NCBI RefSeq assembly: GCF_030542105.1
Contig: NZ_JAUOFB010000003.1
Coordinates: 558,001-622,000 of the forward strand
Length of the DNA: 64,000 bases
From: Hymenobacter sp. BT730
Lineage (GTDB): Bacteria > Bacteroidota > Bacteroidia > Cytophagales > Hymenobacteraceae
Direction: 5' to 3'
The translations under genes were made by a program, and so were the position numbers. The notes under the pieces are model-generated. The model did no database searches. It was given only the letters and a program-made list of their open reading frames with translations, and was not told the DNA's origin. This document shows positions 16,121 to 24,666 of this stretch, piece after piece (within the stretch, counting starts at the first letter, position 1; each line of letters starts with the position of its first letter).

Positions 16121-17977
16121 ATGAAGAAAACCTTGCTATCCGGTTTGGCCCTGGCCGCGCTGGGCACCAGTGTATGGTCGTGTGCGAGCACCAGCCAGAC
16201 GCCCGTGGCCACTACCACGCCAACTGAAACCGCCCCGGCAGCGGCCACTCCCTCCTGGAGCCAGCAGGCAGATGACTTTCTGAAGTCGTATTCTGCCGAG
16301 TACCAGCGCCTGTACACGCAGTCCAGTGAGGCAGAGTGGCGCTCCAACACGCACATTGTGCCCGGCGATACTACCAATGCCGGAGCCACCACCCGCGCGA
16401 ATGAGCGGATGGCCGCCTTCACCGGCAGCACGGCCAATATTCAACGTCTGCGGGAGTTCCTTGACCACAAAAGCGAGCTGAATGATATTCAGATAAAGCA
16501 GCTGCAAACGGCCCTGTATAATGCCGCCAACTCACCCCAGACCATTGCCGATGTCGTGAAGGCGCGCATCAAAGCGGAGGCTGCCCAAACCGAAAAGCTC
16601 TACGGTTTCGATTACAAGTACCAGGGCAAATCGGTAACGACCAACGACCTGGACGAGCTGCTGCGGAAGGAAAAAAGTCCGGCCAAGCGCCAGCAGATCT
16701 GGGAAGCCAGCAAAGCCATAGGCCCCACCCTGAAAGAGGGACTGCTGAACCTGCGTGACCTGCGCAACCAAACGGTGCAGGCGCTGGGCTACCCCGACTA
16801 TTTCACCTACCAGGCCTCCGACTACGGCATGACGCGGGAGGAAATGATGGCTCTGGTGCGCAAAATCAACGATGAGCTGCGCCCGCTTTACCGCGAGCTG
16901 CACACCTACGCCCGCTACGAGCTGGCTAAGAAATACGGCGTAAAACAGGTACCTGACTACCTCCCCGCATCCTGGCTGCCCAACCGCTGGGGCCAGGACT
17001 GGAGCGCCATGGTGGATGTGAAAGGGCTTAATCTGGACCCGATACTGGCCAAGAAAGGCGCTGAGTGGCAGGTAAAGCAGGCGGAGCGTTTCTATCAAAG
17101 CCTGGGCTTCCAGGCACTACCCGCCTCGTTCTGGGAGAAGTCCAGCCTGTACCCGCTGCCGGCCGGTGCTACCTATAAAAAGAACAACCACGCCTCGGCC
17201 TGGCACATGGACCTGAACCAGGACGTGCGCAGTCTGATGAGCGTGGAAGGCAATACGGAGTGGTATGAAACCACCCACCACGAGCTGGGCCACATCTACT
17301 ACTATCTCACCTACTCCAACCCCGATGTGCCGCTGCTGCTGCGCCAGGGTGCCAACCGTGGCTACCACGAAGCTATGGGCTCCCTCATGGGACTGGCTGC
17401 TACCCAAAAGCCTTTCCTGGCCGGCCTGGGCCTGGTAGATGCCAAAACGCAGACCGACCAGACGCAAACCTTGCTGAAGGAAGCCCTCAACTATGCGGTG
17501 TTCATTCCGTTTGCCTCGGGCGTTATGAGTGAGTGGGAAAACAGCTTCTATGCTGATAAGCTGCCCGCCGACCAGCTTAACGCCAAATGGTGGGCATTGG
17601 CCAAGCAGTACCAGGGCATTGTGCCGCCCACCACGCGCGGCGAGCAGTACCTGGACCCTGCCACCAAAACGCACATCAACGACGACCCCGCTCAGTATTA
17701 TGACTATGCCCTGAGCTATGTTATCCTGTTTCAACTGCACGACCACATTGCCAAGAAAATCCTGAAGCAGGATCCGCATGCCACCAACTACTACGGCAGC
17801 AAGGAAGTTGGCCAGTTTCTGGCCGACATCATGCGCCCCGGAGCCAGCAAAGACTGGCGCACTGTGCTGAAAGACAAAACCGGGGAAGACCTCTCAGCCC
17901 GCGCTATGGTGGATTACTTCCAGCCTCTAATGGCCTATCTGAAGCAGCAGAACAAAGGCCGGAAATACACCATGTAA
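16121..17977 (+). CDS. M2 family metallopeptidase (ACE-like dipeptidyl carboxypeptidase), lipoprotein
   Basis: This exported zinc peptidase of 618 residues belongs to the angiotensin-converting-enzyme family, which removes C-terminal dipeptides. The leader MKKTLLSGLALAALGTSVWSC has a possible lipobox with Cys21, followed by a Thr/Pro/Ala-rich linker. The zinc site is HELGH (387-391) with Glu417 (GYHEAMG) as third ligand, and the DPAQYYDYALSYVILFQLH segment near the C-terminus is typical of the family. It would sit in the periplasm or on the outer membrane and degrade peptides. It is alone in its unit, ended by a strong hairpin. Confidence 0.9.
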   Translation: MKKTLLSGLALAALGTSVWSCASTSQTPVATTTPTETAPAAATPSWSQQADDFLKSYSAEYQRLYTQSSEAEWRSNTHIVPGDTTNAGATTRANERMAAFTGSTANIQRLREFLDHKSELNDIQIKQLQTALYNAANSPQTIADVVKARIKAEAAQTEKLYGFDYKYQGKSVTTNDLDELLRKEKSPAKRQQIWEASKAIGPTLKEGLLNLRDLRNQTVQALGYPDYFTYQASDYGMTREEMMALVRKINDELRPLYRELHTYARYELAKKYGVKQVPDYLPASWLPNRWGQDWSAMVDVKGLNLDPILAKKGAEWQVKQAERFYQSLGFQALPASFWEKSSLYPLPAGATYKKNNHASAWHMDLNQDVRSLMSVEGNTEWYETTHHELGHIYYYLTYSNPDVPLLLRQGANRGYHEAMGSLMGLAATQKPFLAGLGLVDAKTQTDQTQTLLKEALNYAVFIPFASGVMSEWENSFYADKLPADQLNAKWWALAKQYQGIVPPTTRGEQYLDPATKTHINDDPAQYYDYALSYVILFQLHDHIAKKILKQDPHATNYYGSKEVGQFLADIMRPGASKDWRTVLKDKTGEDLSARAMVDYFQPLMAYLKQQNKGRKYTM

Positions 17978-18000
17978 TGGAGCAGCCCGGCTTTAAGTAA

Positions 18001-18040
18001 ACCAAAAAGGCCCCGCCAGATTTGGCGGGGCCTTTTTGGT
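18001..18040. terminator. Bidirectional terminator with 18-bp perfect stem
   Basis: The arms 18001-18018 and 18023-18040 pair exactly around GATT, with A-rich and T-rich edges. It sits between the convergent M2 peptidase and GAF genes. Confidence 0.92.
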
Positions 18041-18062
18041 GGTGAAGAAAATCACCACAGAG

Positions 18063-18770
18063 TTACTTCTGGACCAAATGCTTATCCAGCACTTTCTGAA
18101 TGCTTTCCAGGCGGGTATATACCATAGCCAGCACATCAGCATCATAGTTTTCTCCTCCCTGTGAGCGGGACGTCAGGTAGCGGGCCAAGGTGGTGTTTTC
18201 GTTCAGGCGCTCTTCCAGTTCATCGTGGGCATGCTCCCACTCTTCCTGCTGCCCCTGAGAGAGGTACTGACCACGCAACTCAATGGTTTGGCTCACAAGA
18301 GCGGCCAGCTTAGTGAGAAGCCCTGATTCCGTTTGGGTAAAGTCCCGCGCTTCCCGGCCAATGACACACAAAGTGCCAATGTTGGATTCATCAGGCATAC
18401 GAATGGCTGAGCCGGCATAAAACCGCAACCCCGCCGACTGCGCCACATAGGGGTTCACTAACGCACAACGCTCCTTTTCCAGATCCGGATATACCAGTGG
18501 CTCATCCTGCAGAATAGCAGCGGAGCAGAGACTATCTGAGCGCCCCACACTTTCCAGGCCGGGCAATCCGGTATTGGCCTTAAAAAATACCCTCTCTTCA
18601 TCTACCAGGGAGATAAGCGAAATAGGCACGTTGAAGAGCTGCGCAGTTAAGGCCACGAAGTCATCAAAGATTTTCTCCGGTGTGGTATTCACAATCTGAT
18701 ACTGGTGTAAAGTCCGCACACGGGCCCCATCTGCATCAGGTATCAGGGCGTTAGGAAGCCTACTATTCAT
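18063..18770 (-). CDS. Stand-alone GAF domain protein
   Basis: This 235-residue cytosolic protein has a GAF domain at about 28-168 (FDDFVALTAQLFNVPISLIS, LVDEERVFFKANTGLPG, SLCSAAILQDEPLVYPDL, FYAGSAIRMPDESNIGTLCV). A helical C-terminal tail of about 65 residues, rich in Glu and Gln, follows. There is no kinase, cyclase or HTH output domain, so it may act by protein contact. The gene upstream on the same strand encodes an H-NOX haem sensor, with a 329-base gap. Whether they work together is inference. GAF call firm, ligand unknown. Confidence 0.85.
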   Translation of the reverse strand: MNSRLPNALIPDADGARVRTLHQYQIVNTTPEKIFDDFVALTAQLFNVPISLISLVDEERVFFKANTGLPGLESVGRSDSLCSAAILQDEPLVYPDLEKERCALVNPYVAQSAGLRFYAGSAIRMPDESNIGTLCVIGREARDFTQTESGLLTKLAALVSQTIELRGQYLSQGQQEEWEHAHDELEERLNENTTLARYLTSRSQGGENYDADVLAMVYTRLESIQKVLDKHLVQK

Positions 18771-19099
18771 TTGTCCTTATGATAAAAAAGGCAGGTAGCA
18801 AAGCAGGGAGCTTCATCCAGTCCACAACCCACACTGCCTTATTTGTCTGTCATTATGTTACTTACCGTAGTGCTCCCCAAGTGGTCAACACCTACCGGGC
18901 ATTGGCTGGCTGGTCGGCAGTCGGGGTTCAAAGAGTTAAAGATAGGCTCAATAACACCCTGTTGAATTATTACGAACGTAACGCGGCCAGGAATGATGCC
19001 TAGCATAACCCGGAGACCTTCATGGAGCCGACGCACTTGGCCGTCTTAATGGGCCCGATCAGAAAACGGCCGGCTAAGCCGCAGCGTGTGTTGGTGCCT
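18771..19099. other. Intergenic region, no recognised gene
   Basis: These 329 bases separate two minus-strand genes (GAF and H-NOX). A plus-strand open frame of 74 codons (18779-19003) shows no recognisable domain and is not called. No consensus -7 box for the GAF gene and no convincing terminator for the H-NOX gene was found. Confidence 0.5.
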
Positions 19100-19639
19100 T
19101 TACTTTCGCCGTACCCGGATACTTACATGCTCCCCGTTTTCACTGGTTTCCGGCACTACTTCAATCCGCTCTTCCTCATTGAAATACACGGCCAGGCCCC
19201 GGATGATACCCACCGCCAGGGCCCCCATCCGGCGCGGTGAAACATAGTCTACCTGCAGCTCATTTTTGCCCAGCCGCTCTACCTTCAGCACAGGTGGCGT
19301 ATGCCCAGGGTTTTGCTGCCGGATGTGGACATGCATGTGCATTTCGGTATTTTCCACCATTTCCAATGTCCGCCATTCCGGGTTCACCAGCTTGCCATAC
19401 ATCAGCATGAGGTCGGGCACCAGGTATTCGCCAAATTTTTCGTGCAGCTCTTCCGGCGGCACGCCGGCCATTTCAGCTGCATGGCCCACCAGAGCATACA
19501 GGTCCTGATCAGGATACACTTCCTGCACTTCAAAGTCGCTGCGGCTAATGCCGGAAGTTTCTACCAGCCGTATCCAGGTAGCATGGTCGTATTGCGTTTG
19601 AACGTAGCGTTTCAGTAAGGTCATGATGGTTCCGTGCAC
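19100..19639 (-). CDS. H-NOX haem nitric-oxide sensor, stand-alone
   Basis: This single-domain H-NOX protein has 179 residues. The GTG start gives the canonical opening MHGTI. The haem-anchoring YxSxR motif is complete as YVSPR (Tyr132, Ser134, Arg136). The proximal histidine is expected about 29 residues earlier and falls in EMHMHVHIRQ, best at His103. The position of the oxygen-stabilising distal tyrosine (Tyr140 in the Thermoanaerobacter protein) is occupied by Leu141 here, which points to nitric-oxide selectivity; this is inferred from family knowledge. H-NOX genes usually sit beside a kinase or diguanylate cyclase. None is adjacent here, only a GAF protein downstream. Confidence 0.88.
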   Translation of the reverse strand: MHGTIMTLLKRYVQTQYDHATWIRLVETSGISRSDFEVQEVYPDQDLYALVGHAAEMAGVPPEELHEKFGEYLVPDLMLMYGKLVNPEWRTLEMVENTEMHMHVHIRQQNPGHTPPVLKVERLGKNELQVDYVSPRRMGALAVGIIRGLAVYFNEEERIEVVPETSENGEHVSIRVRRK

Positions 19640-19662
19640 AGCAATAAGACTAAGTTAATGCA

Positions 19663-19718
19663 TAAAAAAAGCAGCTCCGGCTCTCACCGGGGTTCCGGTA
19701 AAGATATAGAGCTGCTTC
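19663..19718 (-). terminator. Terminator of the sigma/anti-sigma operon
   Basis: The arms AAGCAGCTC (19669-19677) and GAGCTGCTT (19709-19717) enclose an inner hairpin (ACCGG/CCGGT). On the minus strand a T run follows. It lies downstream of the RskA-like gene. Confidence 0.8.
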
Positions 19719-19740
19719 TTACATGTGTGCCAGGCGGTAA

Positions 19741-20589
19741 TTAGTTCATATTGCCCAGCACAGCCATAGAAGAAAGCGTGGGACTGGCGCTGCCGCCGGC
19801 AGGTTCAACCGTCATGGCAAAGGCCTGGGCGCTGGCAATAGATTTCATTAGCTGCACACTGTCGCCCGTCATGGTAGCCTCAGCCAGCATACCGGCGTCT
19901 ATGGGTTTGCCATTGTCCAGGGCCCAGAGTTGATACTGCTTGCCTTCCGGGGGCTTGGGCAGATTGCGCACTTCCACATAAACTGCCTTGGTAGTTGGGT
20001 TGAAATGTACCCGTGCCTTGGCCCCGGGCGCATTCGGCGTACCGTTCAGCTGCACGGTATGATAGGCATCATCCCGAAACATAGCCAGCTCATTGGTGCG
20101 CTGGGTTAGCCGTTCTTGCACTACGCGGGTATTGGCAGCCAGCTCGTCGCGGGAGCTTTGCATTGCGGTTAGCTCCTGCGAAGCATTCTGCCAGTTGCGG
20201 TAGAAAATAAAGTTGCTGATAAGCAGCAGGGCTACCGCTGCAGCCATGAGCCAAGTGAGGGCCCGCCCGCTGGTACGAGCCGGTTCCTCGGAAGCTGGCA
20301 TGGCGATAACCCGGCCGGGCTCCGCAACGGGCGGCGTGGCAGCAACAGGTGCCTCCAGCTGGATAGCGGCCTGCCAGCCGGCCAGCACCCGCTCCCGCAT
20401 GCCGGCGGGCGGCGCGGCAGCGTGAGCCAGGGCATAGCCTTCCAGGGCCTGCGTAATCTGGTCTAGTTCCTGACGAATCTCGGTGTGGGCGTCGGCCAGG
20501 CGCTCTACTTCCGTCTGCTCGCGCAGAGTGAGAGTCCCGAGCACATACTGCTCCAGAATACCTGATTCGATGTATTCCTGAATATTCAC
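19741..20589 (-). CDS. RskA-type anti-sigma factor
   Basis: This 282-residue membrane protein has a cytoplasmic N-terminal anti-sigma segment (1-85, SGILEQYVLGTLTLREQTEV) and an Ala/Pro-rich linker. One membrane helix lies near 110-127 (WLMAAAVALLLISNFIFY), with a short coiled-coil after it. The periplasmic RskA C-terminal domain is seen as KAVYVEVRNLPKPPEGKQYQ, LWALDNGKPIDAG and FAMTVEPAGGSASPT. It is expected to sequester the sigma factor encoded just upstream; GTG start and sigma stop are two bases apart. Release probably needs regulated proteolysis of the membrane part, known for RskA, inferred here. Confidence 0.9.
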   Translation of the reverse strand: MNIQEYIESGILEQYVLGTLTLREQTEVERLADAHTEIRQELDQITQALEGYALAHAAAPPAGMRERVLAGWQAAIQLEAPVAATPPVAEPGRVIAMPASEEPARTSGRALTWLMAAAVALLLISNFIFYRNWQNASQELTAMQSSRDELAANTRVVQERLTQRTNELAMFRDDAYHTVQLNGTPNAPGAKARVHFNPTTKAVYVEVRNLPKPPEGKQYQLWALDNGKPIDAGMLAEATMTGDSVQLMKSIASAQAFAMTVEPAGGSASPTLSSMAVLGNMN

Positions 20590-20591
20590 GG

Positions 20592-21179
20592 CTATCGAAT
20601 CAGTTTTGCGAGTACTTTAATAGCTGCCCGGGCGCGGGTCTTAACGGTGCCGAGGGGTAAGTTGAGTTCTTCTGCCACTTCACTTTGCGTAAAACCGCCG
20701 AAGTACAATAAGTCAATAACCTGTTTCTGCTCCGGATTGAGCTTGTTGGTCATTTCCTCTAGCCCAATGTGCTCAGGGCGGAACGCCGTGGGGGCGGCCT
20801 GCCACTGTGCCGGGCTGTCTTCCAGCGGCTGTGTACGAGTACCTACGCGGTGCTGACGGGAGCGGATTTTGTCAATAGCCAAATTCCGACAAATGTTCAG
20901 CACCCAGGTAAACAAACGTCCTTTTGACGTATCGTAGCTCAGGAAAGAATGCCAGATTTTAACCAGTGCTTCCTGTAACACGTCTTCTGCCTCTTCTTCT
21001 TTTTTTACAATCCGCAGGATGACGCCATACAGCGCCGTACCGTACTTATCGTAAAACACCGTCATGGCCGATTCGTCTCGGATCCGCAGCCGATGTACCA
21101 GCTGCTCTTCGGTGATGGAGGCTAATTTTGTGGATGTTAAAGGCACAAAGTCTGGCGTGTAAGTAGGACGTAAAACCAC
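20592..21179 (-). CDS. ECF sigma factor (SigK-like group), partner of RskA
   Basis: This ECF sigma factor has region 2 (ESAMTVFYDKYGTALYGVIL ... VLQEALVKIWHSFLSYDTSK, GRLFTWVLNICRNLAIDKIR) and region 4 (LNPEQKQVIDLLYFGGFTQS, EVAEELNLPLGTVKTRARAA). No ATG exists before region 2. A TTG at 21206 overlaps a perfect TACATTTG box, so a GTG at 21179 is chosen, and a GTG at 21146 is equally possible. It is co-transcribed with the RskA-like gene. Targets are unknown. The call is firm; the N-terminus is uncertain by about 11-20 residues. Confidence 0.88.
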   Translation of the reverse strand: MVLRPTYTPDFVPLTSTKLASITEEQLVHRLRIRDESAMTVFYDKYGTALYGVILRIVKKEEEAEDVLQEALVKIWHSFLSYDTSKGRLFTWVLNICRNLAIDKIRSRQHRVGTRTQPLEDSPAQWQAAPTAFRPEHIGLEEMTNKLNPEQKQVIDLLYFGGFTQSEVAEELNLPLGTVKTRARAAIKVLAKLIR

Positions 21180-21203
21180 ATAGCGGGAATTGAGCCTATG
21201 GCC

Positions 21204-21211
21204 CAAATGTA
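21204..21211 (-). promoter_or_regulatory. -7 box (TACATTTG) of the second ECF sigma operon
   Basis: Full consensus on the minus strand. It fits the housekeeping sigma factor of Bacteroidota and overlaps the longest possible start of the sigma gene. Confidence 0.6.
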
Positions 21212-21381
21212 ACAGTTACCCCGGTCTCTTGCCACGTAAATAACTTAGCAGGCAAATTTGTTATAAATATTATCACTCAGCAAAGACAAAGCCACCCTTT
21301 GGTAGCTTTTCAGCCAGGGTCTGCGTAAGGCAACAGAAGGCTTTTCGTGAGCTGTCATCCGTTTTTCATGTCCGGTTTCAT

Positions 21382-22785
21382 ATGGCTATTGAATCATTTA
21401 ACCCCTATACCAACCGTACCCTCCGCCGCTTTCGGCCCTTTAGCTGGGCAAAAGCAGAGCGCATCCTGCGCCTGACTCACCGCGAGGCGGCCCGTTGGCG
21501 CACCACATCGTTTGCCGAGCGGGCAGCTTGCCTGCAGGCCGCCGGCCGCCTGTTACGGGAACGGCAGGATGAACTAGCCCGCCTGATGGCGCTGGAAATG
21601 GGCAAACCCTTGAACGATGGCCGGGCCGAAGTGCTGAAGTGCGCCCTTACCTGCGACTACTACGCTGAACATGCCGAGCAATTTCTGGCCGATGAAATTA
21701 TCAAAACCGAGGCCCGGCGCAGCCTTATTTCCCACGAGCCCCTTGGCGTGGTGTTGGCCGTAATGCCCTGGAACTTCCCTTTCTGGCAGGTGGTACGCTT
21801 TGCAGCTCCCGCCCTCATGGCTGGCAATGTGGGGCTGCTCAAGCATGCCTCTAACGTGCCGCAATGTGCTCTGGCCTTGGAAAAGATTTTTCAGGATGCG
21901 GGCTTTCCCACCAACGCCTTCCGCACGCTCCTCATCGGCTCCGATATAGTTGCGAAGCTTATTGCCGATGACCGGGTACGGGCCGTAACTCTCACCGGAA
22001 GTGAGGCTGCCGGCGCCAGCGTAGCCGCTACAGCTGGCGCCAACATCAAGAAAACGGTTCTGGAACTAGGTGGCTCTGATGCGTTTATTGTCCTGGCCGA
22101 TGCCGACCTGGAACTGGCTGCTAAAACCGCCGCCCAGGCGCGCATGATTAACTCTGGCCAGAGCTGCATTGCGGCCAAGCGCTTTATTGTAGAAAAGCCT
22201 GTTCTAAAGGAATTCATCAGCAAGTTGAAAACGCACCTGCTGGCCCTGCGTACCGGCGACCCGCTGGAGGAAACAACCCAATACGGCCCCCTGGCCCGCC
22301 CTGACCTGGCCGACGGCCTAACTAAACAAGTGGAAGAATCGGTACGGAAAGGCGCACGCGTGGAGCTGTACGGCGGGCAGTCGAAACCCGGTACTGCCTT
22401 ATTCCGGCCCATGATCCTTTCTAATGTGAAGCCTGGCCAACCGGCCTACCACGAGGAATTCTTCGGGCCGGTAGCGCTGGTGCTGGAAGCCCGCGACGCC
22501 GACCATGCCGTACAGCTGGCCAACGACTCTCCCTTTGGTCTGGGCGCCGCCATCTGGACGCAGGATGTGCGCCGCGGCGAAGCGCTGGCCCGACAGGTCG
22601 AAGCCGGGGCAGTATTTGTAAATTCCCTGGTGAAATCCTCGCCGGAAATGCCTTTTGGCGGCGTAAAGAAATCGGGCTACGGGCGGGAGCTTTCGTATCT
22701 GGGCATTCGGGAGTTTGTCAACCAGAAAAGTATCTGGATTGCAAATGAAGCCGTTACGCCAGCGCACAAAACCAAAACAGAATAG
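21382..22785 (+). CDS. NAD(P)-dependent succinate-semialdehyde dehydrogenase family protein
   Basis: This aldehyde dehydrogenase of 467 residues oxidises an aldehyde to the acid. Catalytic residues are in place: Asn131 (MPWNFPFWQ), Glu228 (VLELGGSDAF) and the nucleophile Cys262 (NSGQSCIAAKRF). The segments GKPLNDGRAEVLKC and FGGVKKSGYGRELS match the succinate-semialdehyde branch (Sad/GabD-like). The cofactor cannot be told by eye. It is a single gene, convergent with the YdcF-like gene. A role in 4-aminobutyrate or related degradation is inferred from family only, since no GABA aminotransferase is nearby. Confidence 0.9.
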   Translation: MAIESFNPYTNRTLRRFRPFSWAKAERILRLTHREAARWRTTSFAERAACLQAAGRLLRERQDELARLMALEMGKPLNDGRAEVLKCALTCDYYAEHAEQFLADEIIKTEARRSLISHEPLGVVLAVMPWNFPFWQVVRFAAPALMAGNVGLLKHASNVPQCALALEKIFQDAGFPTNAFRTLLIGSDIVAKLIADDRVRAVTLTGSEAAGASVAATAGANIKKTVLELGGSDAFIVLADADLELAAKTAAQARMINSGQSCIAAKRFIVEKPVLKEFISKLKTHLLALRTGDPLEETTQYGPLARPDLADGLTKQVEESVRKGARVELYGGQSKPGTALFRPMILSNVKPGQPAYHEEFFGPVALVLEARDADHAVQLANDSPFGLGAAIWTQDVRRGEALARQVEAGAVFVNSLVKSSPEMPFGGVKKSGYGRELSYLGIREFVNQKSIWIANEAVTPAHKTKTE

Positions 22786-22843
22786 CGGTTTGATGGTCCA
22801 GCGCCTCTAGTTTGCTTTACTACTTCCAGTTGCTGGTTAGCAA

Positions 22844-23608
22844 CTAGCAGTATCCCATCAGCTTATAAATGAAGTAACCGGCCATTTCGTGCAGCAGCGT
22901 ACTCCAGCGCTCCAGTGCCTGGGTGTTGGGCAAGAGCCAATAATCGGGTGTGCTGCTGGGGTCTTGTGTCAGAAAGCCGGCCGGAAAGGCAGTGGGCTGT
23001 AGCCCCGCTTTCTGAAAGCAGCCCATGGCCCGGCGCTGATGAAAAGCTGAGGTAATCAGCACCAATGACTTAATCTCGGGGTGCACCTGCAACAGCTTTC
23101 GGGTATACAGGGCGTTTTCGTGGGTGTTGCGGCTACTGTCCTCTATCAGAATGCGGGCAGTAGGTACGGCGGCCAGCCGCAGCAGAATGGCCAGCTCGGC
23201 TGCCTCACTGCGCTGGCTGCCCTGCAAAGCTCCGGAGCCCCCGGAAATAATGATGTAGCGGATACGCCCGGCCCGGTACAGCCACAGCGTATGGAGCAGC
23301 CGGTCGGCCCCCTCACTTAGATATACCCGGTCGTGCGGCGACTTTTTTCCGTTGGCTACGCCGGTGAGCAGCACACCGGCATCATGCGGGGTTACGCGGC
23401 TCAGCGGCACGGGTGGCAGCTCCCAGGCAAGCATAGCCGCATTGGCCAGGGCCAGATTGGTCCCGATAATGGCTACAGCTAACGCCACCAGTTGCCAGCG
23501 GCGGCGCCATACAACCCGGCGGTCCAGCACTGCCGCCAGTAAAAGCAATACCAACCAGACGGCGGGCATCAGGGCCCAGTCCAGTACTTTGGAGTGCACA
23601 AAGAACAT
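22844..23608 (-). CDS. YdcF/SanA-like DUF218 membrane protein
   Basis: This 254-residue protein has two N-terminal membrane helices (about 12-28 and 37-58). A DUF218 domain at about 78-225 follows, with VLLTGVANGK, RIRYIIISGGSGALQGSQRS, EDSSRNTHENALYTRKLLQ and LVLITSAFHQRRAMGCFQKAG. The family includes SanA, ElyC and YdcF, linked to envelope integrity and lipid-carrier or glycan metabolism. The activity is not established. The conserved acidic and histidine residues are present. Probably a single-gene unit. Confidence 0.85.
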   Translation of the reverse strand: MFFVHSKVLDWALMPAVWLVLLLLAAVLDRRVVWRRRWQLVALAVAIIGTNLALANAAMLAWELPPVPLSRVTPHDAGVLLTGVANGKKSPHDRVYLSEGADRLLHTLWLYRAGRIRYIIISGGSGALQGSQRSEAAELAILLRLAAVPTARILIEDSSRNTHENALYTRKLLQVHPEIKSLVLITSAFHQRRAMGCFQKAGLQPTAFPAGFLTQDPSSTPDYWLLPNTQALERWSTLLHEMAGYFIYKLMGYC

Positions 23609-23745
23609 GGCCGCGAAGCTACCGCGAAATCCGCAGCTGTGCTTGCCCAGACGTATACTTGACGGAAAAAACCAACAGGAAAACCAACGTTAGCGCAAAC
23701 GCGGCCAGGCACATAGTATTCCTATCTCAAGCAGACGAAAGTGCC

Positions 23746-24084
23746 TTAAAGAGACTGGGGCATATAGTGCCGCAGCCGAAGCACCATATTTTTCACTTCT
23801 GCTTCCGTGAAGAGCGTATCACATTCCAGCAGCTGCCCCTGGCAATACGAGACGAAAAATGGAGCCACTTTCTCCTGCATCATCTTACTGGCTACCGGGT
23901 TTTCCTCCGAATTCAACCGAACAAAAAAGATGCTTTCGAAAGCTGGGTCTGCGGCAAACTGCATAAAGGAAGGTGCTAATTCTTCGCAGGTAGGACAGTT
24001 TTCCGAGGTAAACTTGGCGAAAACCTTTGCTTTCTCGTGCGTCAGGCGGCGAAGGTCGGCATCGTGGGTATCAAGTACGTGCAT
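23746..24084 (-). CDS. Thioredoxin-like protein
   Basis: This 112-residue cytosolic thioredoxin-fold protein has the redox motif Cys30-Pro-Thr-Cys33 (SENCPTCEELAP). It differs from the usual WCGPC but has the expected cis-proline near VAPFFVSYCQG. The TTG at 24099 would add five residues, but a TCCCTTTG box (7 of 8) overlaps it, so the ATG at 24084 is taken. A third Cys follows the cis-proline and a fourth lies at LLECDT. The role is probably thiol-disulphide exchange; partner unknown. Confidence 0.82.
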   Translation of the reverse strand: MHVLDTHDADLRRLTHEKAKVFAKFTSENCPTCEELAPSFMQFAADPAFESIFFVRLNSEENPVASKMMQEKVAPFFVSYCQGQLLECDTLFTEAEVKNMVLRLRHYMPQSL

Positions 24085-24104
24085 AGGCGGGCAGTGCAAA
24101 GGGA

Positions 24105-24461
24105 GTAAAGAAGGCAGCTATTAGGCTCACACTATACACCTGTATAGGCTCAATAAATCCTTTTCCTTCAATATTCTGCATAAAATTCTGATTGTCAACA
24201 TTTTAAATTAATATGAGAGATATTTTGATGAAGCGGTAATACAGGCAATAATCTTATCTGATCTAGCATTGAATAAAAGCCTCCGTAACCAATTTCCCTT
24301 TCACAACATGTTTTTATATATCTAATAATCAATATATTAAGTAATGTTTGCTGATTTTTTCAAAGGCGAGGCATCCTTTTGCTGCTTTCCCGGCTCTTAC
24401 TTATTGATTTGTAACTGAGCTACATATAGCCAGTTTAATTTTATGACCAATACTATTTAAG
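24105..24461. other. AT-rich intergenic region
   Basis: About 360 bases are clearly richer in A and T than the rest of the window (for example around 24180-24360). No recognised gene, tRNA or palindrome was found. It may hold promoters for the small open frame after it, or be acquired or relic DNA. Confidence 0.5.
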
Positions 24462-24581
24462 ATGATAACTGCGGCATCCCGTTATTCGCTCTTGGAGCAG
24501 AAGCACGAGCAGGTAAACCGCCTGTTGCGCACCTGGACGTTGCTGGGCGCTTCCCTCCTGACGCTGGCATTCCTGACCTGA
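24462..24581 (+). CDS. Possible small membrane protein of 39 residues
   Basis: The open frame begins ATG-ATA-ACT and ends TGA. It reads as a polar, charged first half (SRYSLLEQKHEQVNRLLRTW) and a hydrophobic second half (TLLGASLLTLAFLT), the layout of a single-pass small membrane protein. The codon use (CTG, CGC, GCC) is like neighbouring genes, although it sits at the edge of an AT-rich gap. I know no family for it. It could be chance. It lies 85 bases before the nuclease ATG on the same strand, with a promoter box in between. Confidence 0.35.
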   Translation: MITAASRYSLLEQKHEQVNRLLRTWTLLGASLLTLAFLT

Positions 24582-24637
24582 TTTCTGACCGGGTCTGCTT
24601 CAGCGCATAAATAAATCCTGCACTCCGACTGGTGTGT

Positions 24638-24645
24638 TATTTTTG
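24638..24645 (+). promoter_or_regulatory. -7 box (TATTTTTG) of the nuclease gene
   Basis: Full consensus match, 21 bases before the ATG at 24667. It overlaps the longer open frame that begins with GTG at 24634. Confidence 0.6.
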
Positions 24646-24666
24646 CGCGCCTTATTTACTCTGACC

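Noticed and set aside
18779..19003. 74-codon open frame in the GAF/H-NOX gap
   Set aside because: No domain, no promoter box or coding signature beyond being open; it starts nine bases upstream of the divergent GAF gene.
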